Assembly: GCF_003063335.1 (NCBI RefSeq)
Contig: NZ_NERX01000006.1
Span: 62,001 to 126,000, forward strand
Direction of reading: 5' to 3'
Length of the DNA: 64,000 nt
From: Limnohabitans sp. MMS-10A-192
GTDB lineage: Bacteria; Pseudomonadota; Gammaproteobacteria; Burkholderiales; Burkholderiaceae_C
Numbering within the stretch: the stretch's first letter is position 1; every line of letters starts with the position of its first letter. The position numbers were made by a program, and so were the translations under genes. Below are positions 17,533 to 24,586 of the stretch, in pieces. A model generated the notes under the pieces. It was not told the DNA's origin, ran no database searches, and was given only the letters and a program-made list of their open reading frames with translations.

Positions 17533-18384
17533 ATGAAACTCATCAGCTTCCTGAACCAGGGCGTGCCCTCCTACGGCGTCGTGAACGGCGACGACGTGCT
17601 CGACCTGACCCCAATCCTGGGCGCACAAGCGCCCGACCTGAAAACCCTGATCGCCAAAAACCTGTTTGGCGCAGCAGCCGAGGCAGCCAAGGCTAACCCG
17701 CCCACGCACAAGTTCTCGCAACTGCAACTCTTGCCCGTGATCCCCAACCCGGGCCAGATTTTTTGCATCGGCTTGAACTACGGCGAGCACGTGCGCGAAA
17801 CCGGCCGCGAAGTGACCGAAACGCCGGTGATCTTTTTGCGCCTGGCCGACTCGCAGGTCGCGCACGGCCAGGACATCGTGCGCCCGCCCGAGTCGCACCG
17901 CCTGGACTATGAAGCCGAGATTGCCGTGATCATTGGCAAGGGCGGCCGCCGTATCCAAGAAGAAAACGCCTGGGACCACATTGCGGGCTACAGTTGCTAC
18001 AACGATGGCTCGGTGCGCGACTGGCAAATCGCCACCTCGCAGTGGACACCCGGCAAGAACTTCTACAAAACCGGAGGCTTTGGCCCCTGGATGGTCACCA
18101 GCGACGAGATCGCGCCTGCACAAGTGATGCGCCTGCAAACTGTGCTCAACGGCCAGGTGTTGCAAGACACCACCACCGACAAGATGATCCACAGCATCCC
18201 GCGCCAGATCGCCTACATCTCGACCTTCATCCCGCTGTCGCCCGGCGACGTGATCGTGACCGGAACTCCCGGTGGCGTGGGCAACAAGCGCACGCCGCAG
18301 ATCTTCATGAAACCCGGTGATGTGTGCGAGATCGTGGTGGACGCGATCGGCACGCTGCGCAACGGCATCCGCGACGACGCATGA
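17533..18384 (+). CDS. Fumarylacetoacetate hydrolase-family protein
   Basis: A 283-residue FAH-superfamily enzyme. The C-terminal catalytic domain shows IFCIGLNYGEHVRETG, the metal-ligand stretch RLDYEAEIAVIIGKGG (acidic ligands), GYSCYNDGSVRDWQ and VIVTGTPGGVGNKR. Family members hydrolyse C-C bonds of acylpyruvates, decarboxylate, or hydrate ring-cleavage products. Here it would process the product made by the hydroxylase and the next ring-opening step (inference). It overlaps the downstream thioesterase gene by 4 bases. Confidence 0.87.
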   Translation: MKLISFLNQGVPSYGVVNGDDVLDLTPILGAQAPDLKTLIAKNLFGAAAEAAKANPPTHKFSQLQLLPVIPNPGQIFCIGLNYGEHVRETGREVTETPVIFLRLADSQVAHGQDIVRPPESHRLDYEAEIAVIIGKGGRRIQEENAWDHIAGYSCYNDGSVRDWQIATSQWTPGKNFYKTGGFGPWMVTSDEIAPAQVMRLQTVLNGQVLQDTTTDKMIHSIPRQIAYISTFIPLSPGDVIVTGTPGGVGNKRTPQIFMKPGDVCEIVVDAIGTLRNGIRDDA

Positions 18385-18830
18385 GCCAAGAGGCGTTTTC
18401 AACGGCCGATGCCCAAGGCTATTTCAGCCGCATGTTGCGCGGCGAAACGCCCCCTGCGCCAGTGCTCACGCTGCTGGGCAGCCGGATCATTGCGGTGGAC
18501 GCGGCCGCTGGCAGCCTGAGTGCCAACTACGAAGCGCAGGCGGGTTTCCGCAACCCAGCGGGCACCGTGCAAGGCGGCATGCTGAGCGCCATGCTCGATG
18601 ACCTCACGGCCAGCTTGGTGGATGCCACCCTGGCTGCAGGGCAAGGCGTGGCCACACTCAACCTGAACGTGTCCTTCCTGCGCCCGGCGCAGGTGGGCAC
18701 GCTGCAGGGCGAAGCGCGCATGCTGCGCCGTGGCCGCGATGTCTGCCATGCGATGGGCACATTGCTGCAGGACGGCAAGGAAGTGGCCACCGCGGTGGCG
18801 GTGTGCAAGATTGTCTCGGTGCCCTCGTAA
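18381..18830 (+). CDS. PaaI-like hotdog-fold thioesterase
   Basis: A 149-residue hotdog protein with the PaaI-type core RNPAGTVQGGMLSAMLDD, whose helix carries the acidic catalytic position, and a C-terminal strand set ending VATAVAVCKIVS. It hydrolyses an acyl-CoA or aryl-CoA thioester, typically rescuing CoA from dead-end intermediates. The ATG overlaps the FAH gene stop (ATGA), making it the last enzyme of the cluster; longer in-frame starts would lie inside the FAH gene. Confidence 0.85.
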   Translation: MSQEAFSTADAQGYFSRMLRGETPPAPVLTLLGSRIIAVDAAAGSLSANYEAQAGFRNPAGTVQGGMLSAMLDDLTASLVDATLAAGQGVATLNLNVSFLRPAQVGTLQGEARMLRRGRDVCHAMGTLLQDGKEVATAVAVCKIVSVPS

Positions 18831-18908
18831 GACCACGATCCTCATCAGCATGACCCGTCACATGTTCTCGTCCCATCAGACCCACATCCCTTTTCAGGAG
18901 AACGCCCG

Positions 18909-19916
18909 ATGAACAGTTCCACGATTCATTCCCCTCTCAGCCGCCTTGGCCACACGCTGGGCCGCTCATGGGTTCTGGCCCTGGGCCTGATGGCCAGCTT
19001 GGGCGCAGCACACGCGCAGGACGCTTGGCCCACGCGGCCCATCAAGCTGTTGGTGGGCTTTGCGCCAGGCGGCAGCAGCGACATGGTGGCGCGCTTGATC
19101 GCCACGCCACTGGGCGAACGGCTGGGCCAGCCCGTGGTGGTAGAGAACCGGGCAGGTGCAGGCGGCAACATCGCCGCCGATGCGGTGGCCAAAGCCACGC
19201 CCGACGGCTACACGCTGGTGCTGCTGCCCAGCGGGCATTCGAGCAATGCCGCGATGAAAAAGAACCTGCCCTTCGATCCGGTCAATGACTTCGCCTGGGT
19301 CTCCACCGTCACCACCTACCCGCTGACCTTGTCGGTCAAACCGAACTCGCCGATCACCTCGTTCCGTGATTTCATCCAGCGCGTGAAAAGCGAGCCCAAC
19401 CGCTACACCTACACCTCGGTGGGCGTGGGCACGGCCATGCATTTGTTTGGCGAATGGCTGATGGCCGAAAGCGGCGGTGTGGCCACGCATGTGCCTTTCA
19501 AGGGCGGCACGGCGCCGATGATGGAGCTGCTGGCCGGTCGGGTGGACGTGATGATCGACACCATGACCACCACAGCGCCGCTGTTCAAGGACAGCCGGGT
19601 ACGCGTGCTCGCGACCACCGCACCAGCAGGACAGAACGCCCTGCCGGGCGTGCCTTCTGTGGCGGACAGTTTTCCAGGGGTGGTGTTCGACTCATGGCTG
19701 GGTGTTGCGGGCACCAAAGGCACACCGCCAGCCGTGCTCGATCGGCTCAACCGCGAACTGCGCGCAGTGCTGGAGCTGCCTGCGGTGAAGCAACGCCTGA
19801 CCGACTGGGGCGGTCACCCGCAGGCGAGCACGCCTGCAGAATTCCGAAACCGCGTGGACAGCGAGATCCGTCAGCTCAGCCGCATCGTGACCGAACGCAA
19901 GATCGAGGCCCAGTGA
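18909..19916 (+). CDS. Bug-family periplasmic receptor, copy 2
   Basis: Bug/TctC-type solute receptor (335 residues) with a long signal peptide (hydrophobic SWVLALGLMASLGAAHA) and the mature start QDAWPTRPIKLLVGFAPGG. The VVVENRAGAGGNIAAD block is a family hallmark. A strong AGGAG precedes the ATG. It closes the aromatic cluster on the + strand after a 78-base gap. With copy 1 it brackets the catabolic genes, so the two may bind related carboxylates. No cognate TctA/TctB genes are present. Confidence 0.92.
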   Translation: MNSSTIHSPLSRLGHTLGRSWVLALGLMASLGAAHAQDAWPTRPIKLLVGFAPGGSSDMVARLIATPLGERLGQPVVVENRAGAGGNIAADAVAKATPDGYTLVLLPSGHSSNAAMKKNLPFDPVNDFAWVSTVTTYPLTLSVKPNSPITSFRDFIQRVKSEPNRYTYTSVGVGTAMHLFGEWLMAESGGVATHVPFKGGTAPMMELLAGRVDVMIDTMTTTAPLFKDSRVRVLATTAPAGQNALPGVPSVADSFPGVVFDSWLGVAGTKGTPPAVLDRLNRELRAVLELPAVKQRLTDWGGHPQASTPAEFRNRVDSEIRQLSRIVTERKIEAQ

Positions 19917-19952
19917 TCAGCGATCGGGCCCTGCTGATGCGCACTTGACCCA

Positions 19953-19974
19953 GCGGCAGCGCACTGGCTGCCGC
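19953..19974. terminator. Hairpin between convergent genes
   Basis: GCGGCAG and CTGCCGC form a perfect 7-bp stem with an 8-nt loop between the convergent Bug and thiolase genes. There is no T-tract on either side, so termination activity is uncertain. Confidence 0.4.
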
Positions 19975-19981
19975 CTCAGGT

Positions 19982-21184
19982 TCAGACGCGTTCAAGGATC
20001 AGCGCAATGCCCTGACCCACGCCGATGCACATGGTGCACAGCGCATAACGGCCGCCGGTGCTGTGCAAGCGGTTGATGGCGGTGGTGGCCAGGCGCGCAC
20101 CTGAAGCACCCAGGGGGTGACCCAGTGCGATCGCGCCACCCCAGGCGTTCACGCGGGCGTCATCGTCCTTCAAGCCCAGCATGCGCAGCACGGCCAGGCC
20201 TTGTGCGGCAAAGGCTTCGTTCAGCTCGATCACATCGATCTGGTCCAGCGTCAGACCGGTTTGGGCCAACACTTTGAGCGTGGCAGGCGCGGGGCCAATG
20301 CCCATGATGCGGGGGGCCACACCGGCGGTGGCCATGCCCACCACGCGCGCCTTCGGCGTCAAACCATTTTTGGCGGCGGTGGCCTCATCGGCCAGCAGCA
20401 AGGCGCAAGCGCCGTCGTTCACGCCCGAAGCGTTGCCTGCGGTCACGGTGCCGTCCGGGCGCACCACACCTTTGAGCTTGGCCAGCGCTTCGAGGCTGGT
20501 GGCGCGGGGGTGTTCGTCGGTGTCCACAAGGATGGCATCGCCCTTTTTCTGGGGGATGCTCACGCCCACAATTTCACGGGCCAGGTGACCGGCTTGGATG
20601 GCGGCCACGGCGCGCAGCTGGCTGTTGTAGGCCATCAGGTCTTGCGCTTCGCGTTCGATCTTGTAATCGGTCGCGACGTTTTCTGCGGTCTCGGGCATCG
20701 AGTCGACGCCATATTGCGCCTTCATCAGCTTGTTCACAAAGCGCCAGCCAATGGTGGTGTCGTACACGGCGTTGGCGCGGCTGAAGGCGCTCTCGGCCTT
20801 GGGCATCACAAACGGGGCGCGGCTCATGCTTTCCACACCACCGGCGATCATCAAACCGGCTTCACCGGCCTTGATGGCGCGGGCTGCCGTGCCCACGGCG
20901 TCCAGGCCCGAGCCGCACAGGCGGTTGATCGTGGCGCCAGGTACGTCGATGGGCAAACCGGCCAGCAAGCTGCTCATGTGGGCCACGTTGCGGTTGTCTT
21001 CACCGGCTTGGTTGGCGTTGCCGTACAGCACGTCGGTCACGGCAGCCCAGTCCACATTGGGGTTGCGGGCCATCAGGGCGCGCAGGGGCACAGCCCCCAG
21101 GTCGTCGGTGCGCACGCTGCTCAAAGCGCCACCGTAACGGCCGAAGGGGGTACGGATGGCGTCGCAAATGTAGGCTTGGTTCAT
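19982..21184 (-). CDS. pcaF: 3-oxoadipyl-CoA thiolase
   Basis: Degradative thiolase (400 residues) cleaving 3-oxoadipyl-CoA into succinyl-CoA and acetyl-CoA. The nucleophilic Cys lies in NRLCGSGLDAV, and the C-terminal GHPLGASGAR and CTMCIGVGQG motifs supply the His and second Cys. The sequence pattern, including TTIGWRFVNKLMKAQYG, is typical of the PcaF/PaaJ subgroup rather than acetyl-CoA acetyltransferase. It completes the beta-ketoadipate route with pcaIJ, 7 kb away on the same strand. A CATGCA palindrome lies 26-43 bases upstream of its start. Confidence 0.9.
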   Translation of the reverse strand: MNQAYICDAIRTPFGRYGGALSSVRTDDLGAVPLRALMARNPNVDWAAVTDVLYGNANQAGEDNRNVAHMSSLLAGLPIDVPGATINRLCGSGLDAVGTAARAIKAGEAGLMIAGGVESMSRAPFVMPKAESAFSRANAVYDTTIGWRFVNKLMKAQYGVDSMPETAENVATDYKIEREAQDLMAYNSQLRAVAAIQAGHLAREIVGVSIPQKKGDAILVDTDEHPRATSLEALAKLKGVVRPDGTVTAGNASGVNDGACALLLADEATAAKNGLTPKARVVGMATAGVAPRIMGIGPAPATLKVLAQTGLTLDQIDVIELNEAFAAQGLAVLRMLGLKDDDARVNAWGGAIALGHPLGASGARLATTAINRLHSTGGRYALCTMCIGVGQGIALILERV

Positions 21185-21202
21185 GTTTTGAGTCTCCAGG
21201 TT

Positions 21203-21227
21203 AGGGTTGCATGCATTTTATTGCATG
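21203..21227 (-). promoter_or_regulatory. Candidate operator/promoter of the thiolase gene
   Basis: CATGCA (21210-21215) and TGCATG (21222-21227) form a perfect inverted repeat around a TTTTAT spacer. On the - strand the spacer includes TAAAAT, a possible -10. AGGGT (21203-21207) next to CATGCAT recurs upstream of pcaIJ. No convincing -35 was found. Confidence 0.42.
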
Positions 21228-21266
21228 TTTGATGCGTATGCTGAAGTCATTCTAGGGCTTGAATCC

Positions 21267-21350
21267 GCAAGGGGCCTGCGCGGCGCTGCCCGGGCTCAGA
21301 GGCGCTTCGCTTTGCCACATCGCCCGAACAGCGCCGCACAGGCCCCTTGC
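21267..21350. repeat. Large hairpin I with 26-nt loop motif
   Basis: Arms 21267-21288 and 21329-21350 are 22 bases each with one mismatch, followed inward by CGGGC/GCCCG. They enclose a loop whose bases 21296-21321 are the exact reverse complement of the loop of hairpin II. It lies between divergent pcaF and the DUF1841 gene, in the only gap over 300 bases in the window. Confidence 0.85.
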
Positions 21351-21385
21351 TCGATCGCAGGCTTGATTTGCCCCTTGCCCACGCT

Positions 21386-21463
21386 GGTGGGTTGGGGTCA
21401 GGGGCTGGGGTGATGTGGCAAAGCGAAGCGCCTCTGAACCCCAGCCCCTGACCCCAGCCCACC
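21386..21463. repeat. Large hairpin II with complementary loop
   Basis: Arms 21386-21411 and 21438-21463 are 26 bases with one mismatch and consist of TGGGG/CAGGGG-type repeats. The loop 21412-21437 is perfectly complementary to 21296-21321 of hairpin I. The hairpin ends 36 bases before the DUF1841 start codon. Nothing else coding or RNA-like was recognised in the remainder of 21185-21499. Confidence 0.85.
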
Positions 21464-21499
21464 AGCCCACAAAGGGCAACATGAAGGACAATCGACCCC

Positions 21500-21937
21500 A
21501 TGCTGATTCAACCTTCACAAGCCGATGTGCGGCGATTTTTTTGTGGCGTTTACGCCAAGGCCAAAACAGCGGCCCCGCTGGAGCCGATGGAAATGCTGGT
21601 GAGCCAATGGATCGACGAGCACCCTGAGTACCACGCCGAACTGGCGAATGTGGACGCCGCGCTGGCCAGCATGCTCAAAGTGGACCCTAACAAGGAAAAC
21701 CCGTTTTTGCATTTGTCCATGCACCTGTCGATCAGCGAGCAATGCAGCATAGACCAGCCACGTGGCATTCGCCAGGCGGTGGAGTTGCTGACGCACAAAC
21801 TCAACTCACTGCACGACGCCCACCACCAGGCCATGGAGTGCCTGGGCCGCATGGTCTATGAAAGCCAACGCGCCGGCCGCATGCCCGATGGTGCGGCCTA
21901 CATCGACTGCGTGCAAAGGCACGCAACCAAGGACTGA
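21500..21937 (+). CDS. DUF1841 family protein
   Basis: A 145-residue protein matching the proteobacterial DUF1841 family. It has the N-terminal pattern SQADVRRFFCGVYAKAK, then HPEYHAELANVDAAL, and a central NPFLHLSMHLSISEQ segment rich in His. Cytosolic, with no signal or membrane segment. Function unknown. It ends 3 bases from the stop of the convergent Nudix gene. Its upstream region is occupied by the two large hairpins, so its promoter must lie within or next to them. Confidence 0.82.
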   Translation: MLIQPSQADVRRFFCGVYAKAKTAAPLEPMEMLVSQWIDEHPEYHAELANVDAALASMLKVDPNKENPFLHLSMHLSISEQCSIDQPRGIRQAVELLTHKLNSLHDAHHQAMECLGRMVYESQRAGRMPDGAAYIDCVQRHATKD

Positions 21938-21940
21938 TTT

Positions 21941-22408
21941 TCAGCGGTGCGTGGCGCCGCTGAACTGGCGCTCTTGGGCCAGCCAGGTCAGCACAGGGAT
22001 GGTGCCCGGCAACACCGGCACCACGTCCACTGGCAGTTGCTGCCAAGCGTGAGATTGCGCTTCGCGCATTTGCAATTCACCCTGCCAGTCCCACACTTTG
22101 CAAAAGTGCAGCCGCACCAAGGCGTGCGGGTAGTCCACCATCTGGGTTTTCCAGATCTGCGCGGCACCGATCACGATGCCCAGCTCTTCCTGCAGCTCAC
22201 GGCGCAAGGCCTCTTCGACCGTTTCACCGGCCTCGAGCTTGCCGCCGGGGAACTCCCAGTAGCCCGCATAGACCTTGCCTTCGGGGCGCGAGGTCAACAA
22301 GAACTGGCCATCGGCCTGCATGAGCACGCCCACGGCCACGTCGACCACGGGACGGTCGCTACCGCCTTCGCGCTGGCGCTCGCCGTCGGCCACCAACAAG
22401 CTGCTCAT
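21941..22408 (-). CDS. MutT-type Nudix hydrolase (8-oxo-dGTP diphosphatase-like)
   Basis: A 155-residue Nudix enzyme. The Nudix box is intact: GGKLEAGETVEEALRRELQ followed by EELGI, preceded by the MutT-like GYWEFPGG. It likely removes 8-oxo-dGTP from the nucleotide pool. The start at 22408 overlaps the upstream ATPase stop by 4 bases; the longer in-frame reading from 22606 runs inside the ATPase gene. Betaproteobacterial genomes commonly place this gene after the DUF815 ATPase and argJ, as here. Confidence 0.88.
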   Translation of the reverse strand: MSSLLVADGERQREGGSDRPVVDVAVGVLMQADGQFLLTSRPEGKVYAGYWEFPGGKLEAGETVEEALRRELQEELGIVIGAAQIWKTQMVDYPHALVRLHFCKVWDWQGELQMREAQSHAWQQLPVDVVPVLPGTIPVLTWLAQERQFSGATHR

Positions 22409-23280
22409 GCGAGCGCCTGACGGCCCATGTAGTCGCGGGCGAACTGGTAGGCCACACGGCCGCTGCGCGAGCCGCGCTCCAGCGCCCACAACAAAGCGTC
22501 GGCACGGGCAGCTTCGATTTGTGCAGGCGTCGCACCCAAGCTGCCCAGCCATTGCGCGGCGATGTGCAGGTACTCGTCTTGCGAGAAGGGGTAGAAACTG
22601 ATCCACAAACCAAAGCGTTCGGACAAGGAGATTTTTTCTTCCACGCCTTCACCAGGGTGCACTTCACCGTCATCGGTGTGTTTGTAGGTGAGGTTCTCGC
22701 TCATGTACTCGGGCAGCAAATGGCGGCGGTTGCTGGTGGCGCAGATCAGCACATTGGGGGTGGACGCCGCCACCGTGCCGTCCAGGATGGACTTGAGCGC
22801 CTTGTAGCCAGGCTCGCCGTCTTCAAAGCTCAGGTCATCGCAATAGACCATGAACTTCTCAGGGCGCGAAGCGACCACTTCGATGATGTCGGGCAAGTCG
22901 GTCAGATCGGCCTTGTCCACTTCGATCAGGCGCAAGCCTTGCGAGGCATACGAGTTCAAACACGCCTTGATGAGCGAGGATTTGCCGGTGCCACGCGCAC
23001 CGGTCAGCAGCACGTTGTTGGCTGGGCGACCGTTGACGAACTGCTCGGTGTTGCGTTGCAGTTTTTCTTTTTGTTGGTCGATTTCCTTGAGGTCATCGAG
23101 CGTCATGGCCGCCACGTGGCGCACTGGCTCCAGCACGCCGTGACCGGACGAGCGCTTGCGGTAACGCCAGGCAATCGCTTGCGACCAGTCGGGTGCGGAC
23201 AAGGGTTGCGGCAAGACCGATTCGATGCGGTCCACCAGTTGGCTGACTTTGGCCAGCAGTTGTTCCAGCGTTTGGCTCAT
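22405..23280 (-). CDS. DUF815-family AAA ATPase
   Basis: A 291-residue P-loop ATPase of the DUF815 family. Walker A is [10 protein letters not shown]. The Walker B-like segment is [29 protein letters not shown] is the sensor 1 region, and an arginine-rich [10 protein letters not shown] segment follows. Its cellular role is not established. It overlaps argJ upstream and the Nudix gene downstream by 4 bases each, so the three are transcribed together on the - strand. Confidence 0.87.
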   Translation of the reverse strand: MSQTLEQLLAKVSQLVDRIESVLPQPLSAPDWSQAIAWRYRKRSSGHGVLEPVRHVAAMTLDDLKEIDQQKEKLQRNTEQFVNGRPANNVLLTGARGTGKSSLIKACLNSYASQGLRLIEVDKADLTDLPDIIEVVASRPEKFMVYCDDLSFEDGEPGYKALKSILDGTVAASTPNVLICATSNRRHLLPEYMSENLTYKHTDDGEVHPGEGVEEKISLSERFGLWISFYPFSQDEYLHIAAQWLGSLGATPAQIEAARADALLWALERGSRSGRVAYQFARDYMGRQALA

Positions 23281-24506
23281 GAACGGTAATCCGCGTTGAT
23301 GGTGACGTACTCGTGGCTCAGATCGCAGGTCCAGACCGTGTCGGTGGCGTTGCCGCGGCCCAGGCCCACACGCACGGTGATCTCGCTGCCCTTCATGACG
23401 CGCTGGCCGTCTTCTTCGCGGTACTCGGGGCGGCGTCCGCCTTGCGAGACCACATGCACATCATCGAGGTGCAACTCGATCAGGCCCTGGTCCAGATCGG
23501 CAATGCCGGCATAACCGACCGCCGCCAGAATGCGGCCCAGGTTGGGGTCGCTGGCGAAGAAAGCGGTTTTGACCAAGGGCGAATGGGCGATGGCATAGGC
23601 CACCAGGCGGCACTCTTCGCCGGTGCGGCCGCCTTCGACCTGCACTGTGATGAACTTGGTGGCGCCTTCGCCATCGCGCACGATGGCATGGGCCAACTGG
23701 CGGGCCACTTGCATCAGGCCCTTCGCCAAGGCCTGGCCGTCCGCGCTGTCCAGCGAGGTGATCTGCGCGTGACCGGCCTGATGCGTGGCAATCAGCATGA
23801 AGGAGTCGTTGGTCGAGGTGTCGCCATCGATGGTGATGCGGTTGAAAGACCCATCGGCCAAGGTTTTGACCAAGGCGGGCAACAAGGCCGGATCGATGTT
23901 CGCATCGGTGGCCACAAAGCCGAGCATGGTCGCCATGTTCGGGCGGATCATGCCCGCGCCCTTGCTGATGCCGGTGATGTTGACGGTCTTGCCACCCACC
24001 TGCACCTGCACGCTGGCCGCTTTGGGCTGGGTGTCGGTGGTCATGATGCCTTCGGCGGCTTGCGCCCAGTGGGCCGCTTGTGCGTCGGCCAATGCAGCAG
24101 GCAAACCGGCGACGATGCGGTCCACCGGCAGCGGCTCCATGATCACGCCGGTCGAAAACGGCAGGATCTGCGCAGGCGCGCATTGCAACAAACTGGCCAA
24201 AGCCTCGCAGGTCTGGCGCGCATGGGCCAGGCCCGGGGCGCCGGTGCCCGCGTTGGCGTTGCCGGTGTTGATGACCAAAGCGCGCACCGCGCTGCCTTGC
24301 GCCAGATGCTCACGGCACAGCTGCACAGGTGCTGCGCAATAGCGGTTGCTGGTGAAGACCCCCGCCACGCTGGCGCCTGCGTCCAGCAGCATGACGCTCA
24401 GGTCCTTGCGATGGGCTTTGCGCACGCCGACTTCGGCAATGCCCCAACGCACACCGGCAACGGCGTGCAATTGGGCGGGATCGATCTGAGGCAGATTCAC
24501 GGGCAT
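23277..24506 (-). CDS. argJ: Bifunctional glutamate N-acetyltransferase/ornithine acetyltransferase
   Basis: ArgJ (409 residues) recycles the acetyl group between N-acetylornithine and glutamate in arginine biosynthesis. The precursor self-cleaves before a threonine in the conserved segment [15 protein letters not shown], here between Ala192 and Thr193, giving alpha and beta chains. GNANAGTG and the C-terminal [18 protein letters not shown] end are typical. First gene of the argJ-ATPase-Nudix unit; a secA terminator lies just upstream on the same strand. Confidence 0.95.
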   Translation of the reverse strand: MPVNLPQIDPAQLHAVAGVRWGIAEVGVRKAHRKDLSVMLLDAGASVAGVFTSNRYCAAPVQLCREHLAQGSAVRALVINTGNANAGTGAPGLAHARQTCEALASLLQCAPAQILPFSTGVIMEPLPVDRIVAGLPAALADAQAAHWAQAAEGIMTTDTQPKAASVQVQVGGKTVNITGISKGAGMIRPNMATMLGFVATDANIDPALLPALVKTLADGSFNRITIDGDTSTNDSFMLIATHQAGHAQITSLDSADGQALAKGLMQVARQLAHAIVRDGEGATKFITVQVEGGRTGEECRLVAYAIAHSPLVKTAFFASDPNLGRILAAVGYAGIADLDQGLIELHLDDVHVVSQGGRRPEYREEDGQRVMKGSEITVRVGLGRGNATDTVWTCDLSHEYVTINADYRS

Positions 24507-24546
24507 GGTGATCTTTCAAAAATGGAGATGAAATCAAAGTCCACAA

Positions 24547-24572
24547 ACAAAACGGGCCGAAGCCCGTTTTGT
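24547..24572 (-). terminator. secA rho-independent terminator
   Basis: An 11-bp stem, ACAAAACGGGC/GCCCGTTTTGT, is closed on the - strand by a TTCG tetraloop with a T-rich 3' arm. It lies 15 bases after the secA stop and separates secA from argJ. Confidence 0.85.
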
Positions 24573-24586
24573 CAGCTGAGACATGC

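Noticed and set aside
21386..21463. Treating hairpin II as a simple intrinsic terminator
   Set aside because: It lies upstream of, not downstream from, both flanking divergent genes and has no T-tract.
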